NCBI GenBank assembly: GCA_963842795.1 | Contig: CAWJHV010000038.1 | Location: forward strand, 62,001-126,000 | Length of the DNA: 64,000 bases | Origin: WHSW01 sp963842795 | GTDB taxonomy: Bacteria > Actinomycetota > Thermoleophilia > Solirubrobacterales > 70-9 | Direction: 5' to 3' | Shown: in pieces, positions 1 to 8,462 of the stretch | Layout of the letters: each line of letters starts with the position of its first letter | Numbering within the stretch: position 1 is the first letter of the stretch | The notes under the pieces: model-generated | The model's input: the letters and a program-made list of their open reading frames with translations, nothing else | Databases searched by the model: none | What the model was told of the DNA's origin: nothing | Position numbers and translations under genes: made by a program

Positions 1-412
1 GCCGAGCGTCGGCCGTCGCCACCCGCAGGTCGCACCAGAGCGCCAGCTCGAGGCCGCCCGCCAGGCACCAGCCCGAGATCGCGGCGATCGTCGGCTTCGA
101 CGCCGTCAGCCTGGTGAAGCCGAGGGGACCGTCGGGGCGCCCGTCGAGCCAGGCCGCGACCTGCCCCTCGGGATCGTCGCCGGTGAAGCTCTGGGCGCGT
201 TCGGCGAATGCCTTCAGGTCGGCGCCGGCGCAGAAGGCCTCGGGTCCCTCGCCGGTGAGCACCAGCACCCGCGCCTCGTCGTCGGCCTCGAAGCGGTGGA
301 AGGCGGAGAGCAGCTCCGCCGCGGTCTCGTCGTCGACCGCGTTGCGCCGCTCGGGCCGGGTGATCGTGAGCACGGCGGCGGCCCCCCTCCGCTCGTAACT
401 CGCCTTGGCCAT
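1..412 (-). CDS. Enoyl-CoA hydratase/isomerase (crotonase) family protein, C-terminus off the window
   Basis: The reverse strand reads from an ATG at 412 and stays open to the window edge, giving about 137 residues of N-terminal sequence. It begins MAKASYERRG, followed by the crotonase strand VLTITRPERRNAVDDET. The oxyanion-hole segment GPEAFCAGADLKAF lies near residues 55-70. The second oxyanion segment, AAISGWCLAGGLELALWCDL, lies near residues 110-130. Crotonases hydrate, isomerise or hydrolyse acyl-CoA thioesters in the cytoplasm. The exact substrate cannot be read from this fragment. It is the first gene transcribed leftward from the 413-557 gap. Confidence 0.85.
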   Translation of the reverse strand, partial: MAKASYERRGAAAVLTITRPERRNAVDDETAAELLSAFHRFEADDEARVLVLTGEGPEAFCAGADLKAFAERAQSFTGDDPEGQVAAWLDGRPDGPLGFTRLTASKPTIAAISGWCLAGGLELALWCDLRVATADAR

Positions 413-479
413 GGCGGGACCCTAAGGGACGCCGCCTAGAGCGACCCCGCACGAGGTTTCACCGCGCACGCCCGGACGC

Positions 480-547
480 GGGAGCACAACAAGCTGTGCG
501 CGGCGTAGCCGCGGACAATTGATTCGAGCGGGAGCGGAGGACGTGGC
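480..547. repeat. 68-bp dispersed element R2, copy A
   Basis: This stretch aligns without gaps to 51934-52001, with about 51 of 68 bases identical by eye. Its centre is a small hairpin (499-503 pairing with 509-513) around the conserved string GTAGCCG. The last part, GCGGGAGCGGAGGA, is identical in both copies. One stem pair is G-C here and A-T in the other copy, which is a compensatory change. It lies between two leftward genes and has no coding potential that I trust. Confidence 0.5.
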
Positions 548-557
548 GCGAGTTACT

Positions 558-809
558 TCAGGGGCGCCGGAGGCGCTCGAGCTCCTCGCGGGCCCGTTCC
601 TTGCGGCTGTCGAGCCGCCCCTGAACCAGCGAGAAGGCGATCACGATCACCGTGAAGAAGACCATCACCGCGAACGCGAAATAGGTGACGACCTTGTCGT
701 CGGTGCGGCCGTAGAGGCCGACGCCGTCCGCCGCGAGCGCGGCCGGGGCGAGGGCGAGCAGCCCGACCAGCGCCAGGGCGAGGATTGCGATGGCGCCGCG
801 GGTGCGCAC
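558..809 (-). CDS. Small secreted or membrane protein, unknown function
   Basis: This is an 83-residue protein on the reverse strand. It begins MRTRGAIAILALALVGLLAL and has an Ala-Pro-Ala run ending in ALAAD, which looks like a signal peptide with a cleavage site near residue 27. One hydrophobic segment (VVTYFAFAVMVFFTVIVIAF, about residues 40-60) is followed by a charged Arg/Lys/Glu tail. The expected form is a single-pass membrane protein with a short cytoplasmic helix. I recognise no family. It is divergent from the undecaprenyl-diphosphatase gene, and the 69-base gap between them probably holds both promoters. Confidence 0.6.
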   Translation of the reverse strand: MRTRGAIAILALALVGLLALAPAALAADGVGLYGRTDDKVVTYFAFAVMVFFTVIVIAFSLVQGRLDSRKERAREELERLRRP

Positions 810-878
810 GGGGGCACTTTATCGCGCCGGCGGCGGGTCAGCTCTCGTTGAGGTGGGCGCCACTAGGCTTCCCCGCCG

Positions 879-1715
879 ATGTCGATCCTCGAGGCGATCG
901 TCCTCGGCGCGATCGAGGGTTTCACGGAATTCCTGCCGATCTCGAGTACGGGCCATCTGACGATCGCCGAGAAGCTGCTCGGCTTCGACATCGATGCCGC
1001 CGACATCACCGCGTTCACGGCGATCGTCCAGATTGGAGCCGTCGCCGCGGTGGTGATCTTCTTCTTCACCGAGCTCTGGCAGATCGTCGTCGCGCTGGCG
1101 CGCGGGCTCGCCAACGCCGACCGGCGCCGCGGCCGTGATTTCCACTTCGGTCTCGCGGTGGCGGTGGGGTCGATTCCGATCGCGATCGCGGGGCTCGCAC
1201 TGCGTGATGTGATCGAGGGACCGCTGCGCAGCCTCTGGGTCGTGGGCGTGGCGCTGATCTGCTGGAGCTTCCCGATGCTCTACGCCGACCGCACCGGCAG
1301 CCAGCGCCGCACCGAGGACGACTTCGGCATGCGCGACGCGGTCGTAATGGGCCTCACCCAGTGCCTCGCCCTCGTTCCCGGCGTGTCGCGCTCGGGCGCC
1401 ACGATCACCGCCGGCCTGCTGCGGGGGCTCGACCGGGTGACGGTCACCCGGATGTCGTTCTTCCTCGCGATCCCGGCGCTGACCGCGGCCGCGATCCTCG
1501 AGGCGGTGACGAAGACGGACGAGATCTCGGGCGGGGTCGGCTGGGGCCCGACCGCCGTGGCGGTCGCGGTCAGCTTCGTGGTCGCCTACGCGTCGATCGC
1601 CTGGCTGCTGCGCTATGTAGCGCGCCACGACTTCGGCATCTTCATCGTCTACCGGGTCGCGCTCGGCATCGCCGTGCTCGGCGCGGTGGCCGCCGGCGTG
1701 ACCAGCGCGACCTGA
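879..1715 (+). CDS. uppP: Undecaprenyl-diphosphatase UppP (BacA family)
   Basis: The 278-residue, very hydrophobic protein dephosphorylates undecaprenyl diphosphate. This recycles the lipid carrier of cell-wall synthesis and releases phosphate at the membrane. Both family signatures are visible: EGFTEFLPISSTGHL at residues 13-27 and PGVSRSGATI at about residues 167-176. The glutamates, serines and arginine of these segments form the active site in the family. Length and motif spacing are normal and the ATG start fits the family N-terminus. It lies next to the pst cluster but is probably transcribed separately. Confidence 0.95.
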   Translation: MSILEAIVLGAIEGFTEFLPISSTGHLTIAEKLLGFDIDAADITAFTAIVQIGAVAAVVIFFFTELWQIVVALARGLANADRRRGRDFHFGLAVAVGSIPIAIAGLALRDVIEGPLRSLWVVGVALICWSFPMLYADRTGSQRRTEDDFGMRDAVVMGLTQCLALVPGVSRSGATITAGLLRGLDRVTVTRMSFFLAIPALTAAAILEAVTKTDEISGGVGWGPTAVAVAVSFVVAYASIAWLLRYVARHDFGIFIVYRVALGIAVLGAVAAGVTSAT

Positions 1716-1970
1716 AATCGTCCCGGACGTGGGAGGCGCGCGGCACCCCGGGGCAGGTAGAGAGGGGGCCGCGCGCCGCACGAGAGAGGAATCTCGTGGC
1801 GGCGAGTTTCATCGCCATTCCGGCCGCTGGGGTGAAGAAAGCGAGAATTTGCGCGTGAAAAACCTGTTAACGGCGCAGTTTTCACGTCATCCCGACCTCT
1901 ACGATCTATATGTGTCATCAGAGAGGACCGGGCAGGCGGCGGCAACCTCCGGCGCCCACCGGCAAACGCG
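1716..1970. other. Intergenic region upstream of the response regulator
   Basis: This 255-base gap contains no gene that I trust. A GC-rich inverted pair (GCGCGCGGC and its complement, about 1737-1780) could act as a weak terminator for uppP. The part from about 1845 onwards is clearly richer in A and T and probably holds the promoter of the response regulator. Isolated TGAA and TTCAC half-sites occur at 1833, 1856 and 1881, but they lack the 11-base phasing of the PHO boxes found elsewhere in the window. Confidence 0.4.
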
Positions 1971-2789
1971 ATGAACTCCCAAAGCGGCACCGGCACAGTG
2001 CGACTTGCCGTCATCGACGACGACAGCAGCTTCCTGCGCGTTCTCTCGCGGCGCTTCGACGCGGCCGAATGGGAGTACCGCGTGCACCCATCGAGTGTTC
2101 CGCTCGAGGAGCTCGTGGCGATGAAGCTCAACGCGCTGCTCGTGGACCTGACGGTCCTCGGGCCCCTCGGCTGGGAGTTCCTCGAGCGCGTATGCGGCCT
2201 GCTCCCCGATCTCGCAGTCGTCGTCTGCACCCAGGGCTCGACCGTCGCCCAGCGGGTCCGGGGCCTGCGGCTGGGCGCCGACGACTGGATCGTCAAGCCC
2301 TCGCACCCCGACGAGGTCATGGCCCGCGTCGAAGCGGTGATCCGCCGCCGCCGGCGTAGCCAGCCACGAGCCGACGTCGGGCCGATGGTCGCCGGGGAGA
2401 TCGAGATCCGCGCCGATCAGTTCCAGGCGTTCGTCTCCGGGCGCAGCCTCGGGCTCACCCGGCGCGAGTACGAGCTCATGCAGGTGCTCGCGGACGCGAG
2501 CGGGCGGGTGATCGAGCGGGAGGACATCTACCAACGGGTCTGGGGCTACGCGATGGCCCACGGCGACCGCTCGGTCGACGTCTTCGTCCGCAAGCTGCGC
2601 GCGAAGCTGCAGAAGCTCTCGCCGGGCTGGGAGTACATCCATACGCACTTCGGCGTCGGCTACCGCTTCGACCCCGTACCGCCGGGAGGGCCTGCGGACG
2701 AGATGCCCTTCGAGGTCCTCGCGACCTCCCCGGACGAGGGCGTCGTGGGCGAGACGGTCGCCGACGTGCGCGTCACTCAGCTCGGCTGA
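1971..2789 (+). CDS. OmpR/PhoB-family response regulator
   Basis: The 272-residue protein has an N-terminal receiver domain. The acidic pocket is VIDDD at residues 14-18, the likely phospho-acceptor is Asp59 (LLVDL), the switch Thr is near residue 87 and the conserved Lys is 109 (IVKP). A C-terminal winged-helix domain follows at about residues 140-235, with LTRREYELMQVLA and a typical ending HFGVGYRF. It precedes pstS in the same direction, and a PHO-box-like repeat lies between them. A PhoP/RegX3-type phosphate regulator is therefore the natural reading. No partner histidine kinase is encoded anywhere in the window. Confidence 0.85.
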   Translation: MNSQSGTGTVRLAVIDDDSSFLRVLSRRFDAAEWEYRVHPSSVPLEELVAMKLNALLVDLTVLGPLGWEFLERVCGLLPDLAVVVCTQGSTVAQRVRGLRLGADDWIVKPSHPDEVMARVEAVIRRRRRSQPRADVGPMVAGEIEIRADQFQAFVSGRSLGLTRREYELMQVLADASGRVIEREDIYQRVWGYAMAHGDRSVDVFVRKLRAKLQKLSPGWEYIHTHFGVGYRFDPVPPGGPADEMPFEVLATSPDEGVVGETVADVRVTQLG

Positions 2790-2816
2790 GCCGCTCGGCG
2801 CGAATCCGCGCCCTCC

Positions 2817-2838
2817 GTTCACACCCTTTTCACACCGC
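2817..2838 (+). promoter_or_regulatory. Candidate PHO box of pstS (two 11-base direct repeats)
   Basis: GTTCACACCCT is followed directly by TTTCACACCGC, giving two TTCAC cores exactly 11 bases apart. This matches the known geometry of actinobacterial PhoP boxes. The second core (TTTCAC, 2828-2833) is placed like a -35 element, 18 bases before TAACAA (2852-2857), a possible -10. An untranslated leader of about 100 bases would follow. Confidence 0.7.
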
Positions 2839-2961
2839 CACGACTCCGGCGTAACAAGCTTGCGATCAACCGGTGCGAATGTGCCCATCGATCGCGCCGG
2901 AGGAGTAGCTCGTCGTGTGCTGAGCGCTCCGTCAACACAACTCAGAAGGAGACCCAAGCAA

Positions 2962-3942
2962 GTGATCTCTAAGCATTGGCTGTTCGCGGCCTGCGCCAGC
3001 GCGGTGCTCGCGCTCGGTGTCGCGGCCTGCGGTAGCGACGACAGCAGCGACGACTCGTCGTCCGGGGGCAGCGACTCCGCGAGTGGCCTCTCGGGCAAGA
3101 TCACCATCGACGGCTCGTCGACGGTGCAGCCCTTCGCGGAGGCCGCGGCCGAGCTCTTCAACGAGGAGAACCCCGACGTCGACATCACGGTCGGCGCCGC
3201 CGGCACCAGCGGCGGCTTCGAGAAGTTCTGCGCCGGCGAAACCGACATCTCCGACGCCTCGCGGCCGATCGAGCCGGAGGAGGTCGATCTGTGCTCGAAG
3301 GGCGGTGTCTCCTACACCGACTTCCAGGTCGCCAACGACGGCATCTCCTACGTCACCAACCCGGCCCTCGAGATCAGCTGCCTGTCGGTCGACCAGCTGA
3401 AGCAGCTCTGGGTCGACGACACGGTCACCAACTACAGCGAGCTGGGCAACGACGCCGACACCGGCGAGGCACTCCCGGATGCCGAGGTCAGCCTCTACGG
3501 CCCCGGCACCGACTCGGGGACGTTCGACTACTTCACCGACACGATCAACGGCGAGGAGGGCGTCAGCCGCAAGCAGTATCAGGCGTCCGAGGACGACAAC
3601 GTGCTCGTCCAGGGCGTCGCCGGAGACGAGAACGGATCGGGCTACTTCGGGTTCTCCTACTACGAGCAGAACACGGACCAGCTCAACCTGGTCTCGGTCG
3701 ACAGCGGCGACGGCTGCGTCGCCCCGAGCGCCGACACGATCCAGGACGGCTCCTACGCGCCGCTCTCGCGACCGCTGTTCATGTACCCGTCCGATGAGGC
3801 CCTGGGCCGCCCGGAGGTGGCCGGGTTCGTGCAGTTCGTCGCCGACAACTACGACACCATCGCCGAGGCCGCGCTGATCGTCCCGATGGACTCAGCGCAG
3901 GCCAGCAAGGCGCAGGCGGCCGTGGGGAAGGCCGTCGGCTAA
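2962..3942 (+). CDS. pstS: Phosphate ABC transporter substrate-binding lipoprotein PstS
   Basis: PstS captures phosphate outside the membrane and delivers it to PstCA. I start it at GTG 2962, about 9 bases after the ribosome site AGAAGGAGA. This gives MISKHWLF, a lipoprotein signal and the lipobox VAAC with the lipidated cysteine at residue 23. An acidic serine-rich linker follows. The mature protein shows the phosphate-binding segments ITIDGSSTVQPF and AAGTSGGFEKFC and ends in a PstS-type C-terminus. The encoded length is 326 residues. An earlier in-frame start at 2860 would add 34 residues ahead of the signal peptide and is less likely. Confidence 0.95.
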   Translation: MISKHWLFAACASAVLALGVAACGSDDSSDDSSSGGSDSASGLSGKITIDGSSTVQPFAEAAAELFNEENPDVDITVGAAGTSGGFEKFCAGETDISDASRPIEPEEVDLCSKGGVSYTDFQVANDGISYVTNPALEISCLSVDQLKQLWVDDTVTNYSELGNDADTGEALPDAEVSLYGPGTDSGTFDYFTDTINGEEGVSRKQYQASEDDNVLVQGVAGDENGSGYFGFSYYEQNTDQLNLVSVDSGDGCVAPSADTIQDGSYAPLSRPLFMYPSDEALGRPEVAGFVQFVADNYDTIAEAALIVPMDSAQASKAQAAVGKAVG

Positions 3943-3982
3943 GACCCCCTCGAGGGGCCGCCGGCCGACACGCGAGCACACG

Positions 3983-4924
3983 GTGGAAGCCGGCACCCAA
4001 GCGGTGGGCGCGGCGCCGGGGGCAAGTGCCCTCGGCGTCCGTCGCCGCCGTTGGGGAGAGGAGGCGATCCGCGCCGCCCTCTTCCTGGCGGCGGCGATCT
4101 CGGTCCTGACGACGATCCTGATCGTCGTCGCCCTGCTCAACGAGTCGATCTCCTTCTTCCGGGAGGTCGGGACCAGCTTCTTCACCGACAGCGAGTGGTC
4201 GCCGCTGTTCGCCGACCCGCAGTTCGGGATCAGGCCGCTGCTCGTCGGCACCTTCCTGATCACTGGGCTCGCGATCCTCGTCGCCGTCCCGATCGGCCTC
4301 GCATCCGCCGTATACCTCTCCGAGTACGCGTCGCCGCGCGTGCGCAAGGCGGTGAAGCCCGTGCTCGAGGTGCTGGTCGGGGTGCCGACGATCGTCTTCG
4401 GGTACTTCGCGCTCACCTTCGTCACCCCGACGATCCTCCAGGACATCCTCCACCTGAACGTTCAGGTCTTCAACGCGCTCGCCGCCGGGCTGGTGATGGG
4501 GATCATGATCGTGCCCACGATCGCCTCGATCTCCGAGGACTCGATGCGGGCGGTGCCGCAGGGGCTGCGGGAGGGCGCGTACGGGCTCGGCGCGACCAAG
4601 CGCCAGGTTGCGACCAGGGTGGTCTTCCCCGCGGCGATCTCGGGCATCGTCGCCTCGATCGTGCTCGGCGTCTCGCGCGGCGTCGGGGAGACGATGATCG
4701 TCCTGATCGCCGCCGGGCTCTCGCCGAGCAACTCGCTCAACCCGCTCGACGGGCACGCGACGATCACCACCTTCATGGGGGCGACGGCGAAGGGCGACAA
4801 CCCGGCCGGGACGATCGGCTACGAGTCGATCTTCGCCTGCGGCCTCACCCTGTTCGTGCTCACCCTGGCGATGAACATGATCGCGATCCGCTTCGTGCGC
4901 AAGTACCGTGAGGTCTACGAGTGA
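3983..4924 (+). CDS. pstC: Phosphate ABC transporter permease PstC
   Basis: This 313-residue inner-membrane permease forms the phosphate channel with PstA. It has several hydrophobic segments, the first at about residues 30-55. The periplasmic loop near residues 55-85 carries SFFTDSEWSPLF. The cytoplasmic coupling loop EGAYGLGATKRQVATRVVFP matches the EAA-type motif that contacts the ATPase. The GTG start lies 40 bases after pstS, and the stop overlaps the pstA start by 4 bases, so the two are translationally coupled. Family and operon position agree. Confidence 0.94.
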   Translation: MEAGTQAVGAAPGASALGVRRRRWGEEAIRAALFLAAAISVLTTILIVVALLNESISFFREVGTSFFTDSEWSPLFADPQFGIRPLLVGTFLITGLAILVAVPIGLASAVYLSEYASPRVRKAVKPVLEVLVGVPTIVFGYFALTFVTPTILQDILHLNVQVFNALAAGLVMGIMIVPTIASISEDSMRAVPQGLREGAYGLGATKRQVATRVVFPAAISGIVASIVLGVSRGVGETMIVLIAAGLSPSNSLNPLDGHATITTFMGATAKGDNPAGTIGYESIFACGLTLFVLTLAMNMIAIRFVRKYREVYE

Positions 4925-5829
4925 GCGCCCCGCCGCCGGACGCGATCGCGGCCGCCGTCACGAGTTCGTTCACGACCAACCGGCGCTCCCGCATCTTCGA
5001 CCTGATCTTCAAGTACTCGCTGGTCGCCTGCCTGGCGCTGGCGATGATCACCCTCGCCGTGCTCCTGATTCAGGTGCTCGTCGAGGGGGTCAGCTCGCTC
5101 AGCCTCAACTTCCTGACCGACGTGCCCTCGCGGATCGATCCCTCGAGCTCGGGCATCGGCCCGGCGCTCATGGGCACGGTGCTCCTGATGATCGTCTGCG
5201 CGGCGTTCATCGTCCCCGTCGGCGTCGCGAGCGCGATCTACCTGGAGGAGTACGCCAACCGCGAGCGCTGGTTCAACCGCTTCATCGAGGTCAACATTCA
5301 AAACCTCGCCGCAGTGCCGTCGATCGTCTACGGCGTCCTCGGGCTCGCCTTCCTCGTCCGCGGCCCGCTCAGCCTCGGCAACGTGCTGCTCGCCGGCGGG
5401 CTGACGCTCGCGCTGCTGGTGCTCCCGGTGGTGATCGTCGCCGGCCGCGAGGCGATCCGTGCCGTGCCGCCCTCCATCCGCGAGGGCTCGATGGCGCTCG
5501 GAGCGACCAGGTGGCAGACGATCTGGAAGCAGGTGCTGCCGGCGGCCATCCCCGGCCTGGCGACCGGCGTGATCCTCTCGCTCTCGCGCGCGATCGGCGA
5601 GACCGCGCCCCTGATCGTGATCGGCGCGGCCGCCTTTGCGACCTCGGCCCCGAGCGGCTTCCTCGACACCGTGACGGCCCTGCCGATCCAGATCTTCGCG
5701 TGGATCTCAGAGCCACAGGACGAGTACAAGGCACTCGCGGCGGCGGCGATCATCGTCCTGATGGTGATCCTGCTGGCGATGAACGGGGTCGCGATCTGGC
5801 TCCGCAACAGATACGAGAACAAGTGGTAG
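4921..5829 (+). CDS. pstA: Phosphate ABC transporter permease PstA
   Basis: This 302-residue membrane protein is the partner of PstC in the phosphate channel. Hydrophobic segments start at about residue 35. The motif IQNLAAVPSIVYGVLGLAFL is typical of PstA, and the coupling loop EGSMALGATRWQTIWKQVLP precedes the C-terminal segments. The GTG start overlaps the pstC stop (GTGA). It is followed within about 25 bases by the pstB coding start. Confidence 0.94.
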   Translation: MSAPPPDAIAAAVTSSFTTNRRSRIFDLIFKYSLVACLALAMITLAVLLIQVLVEGVSSLSLNFLTDVPSRIDPSSSGIGPALMGTVLLMIVCAAFIVPVGVASAIYLEEYANRERWFNRFIEVNIQNLAAVPSIVYGVLGLAFLVRGPLSLGNVLLAGGLTLALLVLPVVIVAGREAIRAVPPSIREGSMALGATRWQTIWKQVLPAAIPGLATGVILSLSRAIGETAPLIVIGAAAFATSAPSGFLDTVTALPIQIFAWISEPQDEYKALAAAAIIVLMVILLAMNGVAIWLRNRYENKW

Positions 5830-5853
5830 GTGGTTAGCTTGGAAGGCAGAGTC

Positions 5854-6738
5854 GTGACCGATCCAGAGAAGACCGAGCGCACCGTCCCCGGGGTCAACCT
5901 CGCCGAGACGGTCGCCGAGGCGCACGAAGCGGGCGCACGGGCGAGGACGTTTGCGAGCCGTAAGAAGGTGTTCGAGCTCGACGACGTGACCGTCTCCTAC
6001 GGCGACAAGCCGGCGGTGTCGGAGGTCACGATGCCGATGTACGCGAACGCGATCACGGCGCTGATCGGGCCCTCTGGCTGCGGCAAGTCGACGCTGATCC
6101 GCTGTCTCAACCGGATGAACGACCTGATCCCGTCCGCGTCGGTCGACGGCCGGGTCCTCTACCACGGCGAGGACATCTACGGCGCCGAGATCGACGCGGT
6201 CGAGGTCCGCAAGCGGATCGGGATGGTCTTCCAGAAGCCGAACCCGTTCCCCAAGTCGATCTACGACAACATCGCCTTCGGGCCCCGGATCCTGGGGATC
6301 AAGGACGACATGGACCAGACGGTCGAGAACGCGCTGCGCGGCGCCGCCCTCTGGGACGAGGTCAAGGACCGGCTCGACACGAACGCGTTCGGGATGTCCG
6401 GCGGCCAGCAGCAGCGCCTGTGCATCGCCCGCTGCCTCGCGGTCAATCCCGACGTGATCCTCATGGACGAGCCCTGCTCGGCGCTCGACCCGATCTCCAC
6501 CGGGAAGATCGAGGACCTGATGCTCGAGCTCAAGGAGCAGTACTCGATCGTCATCGTCACCCACAACATGCAGCAGGCGGCGCGCGTCTCGGACATGACC
6601 GCGTTCCTGATCGTCAAGCTCGACGACGACGAGAAGCACCGCCAGGGCAGGTTGGTCGAGTACGACATGACCGAGAAGATCTTCACCAACCCCTCCGACC
6701 AGCGGACCGAGGACTACGTGACGGGCAAGGTCGGCTGA
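5854..6738 (+). CDS. pstB: Phosphate ABC transporter ATP-binding protein PstB
   Basis: This is the cytoplasmic ATPase that powers PstCA. It shows Walker A GPSGCGKSTL, the PstB-specific LIRCLNRMNDLIPSA, the signature MSGGQQQRLCIARCLA, Walker B VILMDEPCSALDP and a switch histidine in IVTHNMQQAARV. I favour GTG 5854 because GGAAGG lies 7 bases before it, giving 294 residues. GTG 5830, directly after the pstA stop, would add 8 residues and is possible. The stop overlaps the phoU ATG by one base. Confidence 0.94.
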   Translation: MTDPEKTERTVPGVNLAETVAEAHEAGARARTFASRKKVFELDDVTVSYGDKPAVSEVTMPMYANAITALIGPSGCGKSTLIRCLNRMNDLIPSASVDGRVLYHGEDIYGAEIDAVEVRKRIGMVFQKPNPFPKSIYDNIAFGPRILGIKDDMDQTVENALRGAALWDEVKDRLDTNAFGMSGGQQQRLCIARCLAVNPDVILMDEPCSALDPISTGKIEDLMLELKEQYSIVIVTHNMQQAARVSDMTAFLIVKLDDDEKHRQGRLVEYDMTEKIFTNPSDQRTEDYVTGKVG

Positions 6739-7436
6739 TGCCGGACAGGACGCGACTTCAGTACCAGGACGAGCTGGTCTCGCTCGAGGAGCGCGCCCTC
6801 GACGGCCTGAACCTGGTCCGGGCTCAGCTCCAGCGAGCGATCGAGGCGGTCCAACATCAGGACACCGAGCTCGCGGAGCTGGTGATCGCGAGCGACGACG
6901 TCGTCGACGGTCGCTACCTCGAGGTCCATCAGTCGATCCTGACGCTGCTGGCGACGCAGGCGCCGGTGGCCACCGACCTGCGGCTGATCGCCGCCCTGCT
7001 CCACCTGATGAAGGCGGTCGAGCGGATGGGCGACCAGTGCGTGAACGTCGCCAAGGTGATCCCGCTCGCCGGCCATCATCCGCCCGCCGACGACCGGATC
7101 GTCGCCGACATCGTGACCATGGGCAAGCAGGTCGGGACCCAGCTCTCACAGTCGAAGCGCGCATTCGCCGAGCGTGACGTCGAGCTGGCGCGCGACCTGG
7201 TGCGCCAGGACGACCTCGTCGACAACCTGAACAAGGAGATCTTTCGGATCGCGCTCGAGATCGGCGACGACCACGATCGCCGCGAGTGGGCGATGACGAT
7301 GATCCTGGTCGCCCGCGCGATCGAGCGGATCGGCGACAACACCGTCGACATCGGCGAGCAGGTCGCCTTTGTCGTCACCGGGCTCTTCCGCGAGTTCCAG
7401 GACGCCTCCCACCCGAGCCAGCCGATCCCAGGCTGA
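6738..7436 (+). CDS. phoU: Phosphate transport regulator PhoU
   Basis: This 232-residue, all-helical cytoplasmic protein restrains Pst activity and Pho signalling when phosphate is plentiful. It has the two-repeat PhoU structure. The first repeat contains VATDLRLIAALLHLMKAVER with MGDQCVNVAK. The second contains AMTMILVARAIERIGDNTVD with IGEQVAFVVTG. The metal-binding ExxxD-type residues are present in both. The ATG overlaps the pstB stop (TGATG), so it is the last gene of the pst operon. Confidence 0.94.
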   Translation: MPDRTRLQYQDELVSLEERALDGLNLVRAQLQRAIEAVQHQDTELAELVIASDDVVDGRYLEVHQSILTLLATQAPVATDLRLIAALLHLMKAVERMGDQCVNVAKVIPLAGHHPPADDRIVADIVTMGKQVGTQLSQSKRAFAERDVELARDLVRQDDLVDNLNKEIFRIALEIGDDHDRREWAMTMILVARAIERIGDNTVDIGEQVAFVVTGLFREFQDASHPSQPIPG

Positions 7437-7487
7437 CGTTCACGGCCGTCACGTGAGCACCGAGGGCGCCCGCGGCGACCAGGGCGC

Positions 7488-8399
7488 CTAGCGCGACAGC
7501 AGCTTCAACGCCTCGGCGGCGAGCTCGTCGACCGGCGCTCGATAGGGCGGGTGGACCTCGAGCAGAAGCGGCGCGTCGCGCCGCTCGAGCATCGGCGCCA
7601 CTCGCTCCCACGGCACCGTCCCCCGTCCCGGGGGCAGGTGGAGGTCGAGCCGCAGGGGATCGACCCCGAGCTCGCGGCCCGCTCGGCGGCGGCGGGCGCC
7701 GAGGTTGTCGTGGACGTGGAAGAGGCTGGTCAGCTCGAGCACCGGATCGCAGAGCGCCTCGAGCCCCGTGTGGCGCAGATCGGCGACGACGTGGGCGTGG
7801 CCGAGATCGAGGCAGATCGCAATCGACGGCGACCCGATCCGCCGCGCGAGGCCTCGAAGCAGGATCGGGATGGCCGAGAGCGTCTCCGGGCCGGGGTAGA
7901 GCGGGGCCAGGTTCTCGATCGCGATCGTGACCCCAAGGCGCTCCGCGGTGGACGCGTGGACGGCGAGCGACCGGGCCTCGGCGGCCAGGGCCGCGCTCGG
8001 GCCGGTGCCGTCAGGGAGGGCGAGGGCGTGGTAGACGACCTGGCTCGCCCCGACCTCGGCGGCGTGGGAGAGCATGCCCTCGAAGGCGACGTCGGCCTCC
8101 CTCGTTCCCGCGCGCAGGCCGGAGGGCGCATGCAGCACGGCCTTCAGCGAGGTGGTCGCAAGCGCCGCGGCGATGGCGACCCCGTGGGTCCTGCACTGGC
8201 GTGGGTCGGACAGCACCGAGACCGGAGGGGAGTGCAGCTGCACCCAGCCGAACCCGGCGGCCTCGTAGGACTTCAGCAGTGGCGCCGACGCCCACCATTC
8301 CCGCGGGACGCTGAGGCCGAGCCGGGCGGCCAGCGGCCCGGCGCTCTCGCGCTTCATCCCCGCCGATTCGCGAGCTCGCGTCGCCTCGCTGATCGTCAT
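7488..8399 (-). CDS. Sugar phosphate isomerase/epimerase-like TIM-barrel protein (AP endonuclease 2 fold)
   Basis: The protein is 303 residues. Strand-end motifs of the xylose-isomerase-like barrel are in order: VLHAPSG, QVVYHALAL, VTIAIENLAP, AICLDLGHAHV, LFHVHDN, PPGRGTVPWERV and LLLEVHPP. The Glu, Asp and His residues in these motifs are the usual metal ligands. This points to a metal-dependent isomerase or epimerase, or less likely an endonuclease. The substrate is unknown. A second ATG at residue 15 (MKRESAG) is an alternative start. It is convergent with phoU and is preceded on its own strand by a three-unit PHO-box-like repeat, which links it to phosphate limitation. Confidence 0.8.
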   Translation of the reverse strand: MTISEATRARESAGMKRESAGPLAARLGLSVPREWWASAPLLKSYEAAGFGWVQLHSPPVSVLSDPRQCRTHGVAIAAALATTSLKAVLHAPSGLRAGTREADVAFEGMLSHAAEVGASQVVYHALALPDGTGPSAALAAEARSLAVHASTAERLGVTIAIENLAPLYPGPETLSAIPILLRGLARRIGSPSIAICLDLGHAHVVADLRHTGLEALCDPVLELTSLFHVHDNLGARRRRAGRELGVDPLRLDLHLPPGRGTVPWERVAPMLERRDAPLLLEVHPPYRAPVDELAAEALKLLSR

Positions 8400-8429
8400 C
8401 GACCTTCAGATTCGACGTTCCGCCCCGGC

Positions 8430-8462
8430 TCCTCGTGAAACCTGGGTGAAGCGGTTGTGAAC
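8430..8462 (-). promoter_or_regulatory. Candidate PHO box, three 11-base direct repeats
   Basis: Read on the reverse strand, GTTCACAACCG, CTTCACCCAGG and TTTCACGAGGA follow each other without a gap. Their TTCAC cores are exactly 11 bases apart. The orientation relative to the downstream gene (start at 8399) is the same as at pstS. The site lies about 30-63 bases before the ATG and covers the expected -35 region. Confidence 0.65.

Noticed and set aside
1831..1890. PHO-box-like half sites before the response regulator
   Set aside because: TGAA and TTCAC cores at 1833, 1856 and 1881 are not spaced by 11 or 22 bases, unlike the two accepted boxes.
7437..7487. Bidirectional terminator between phoU and the convergent gene
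   Set aside because: Only weak GC-rich pairing is visible and there is no T-run on either strand.
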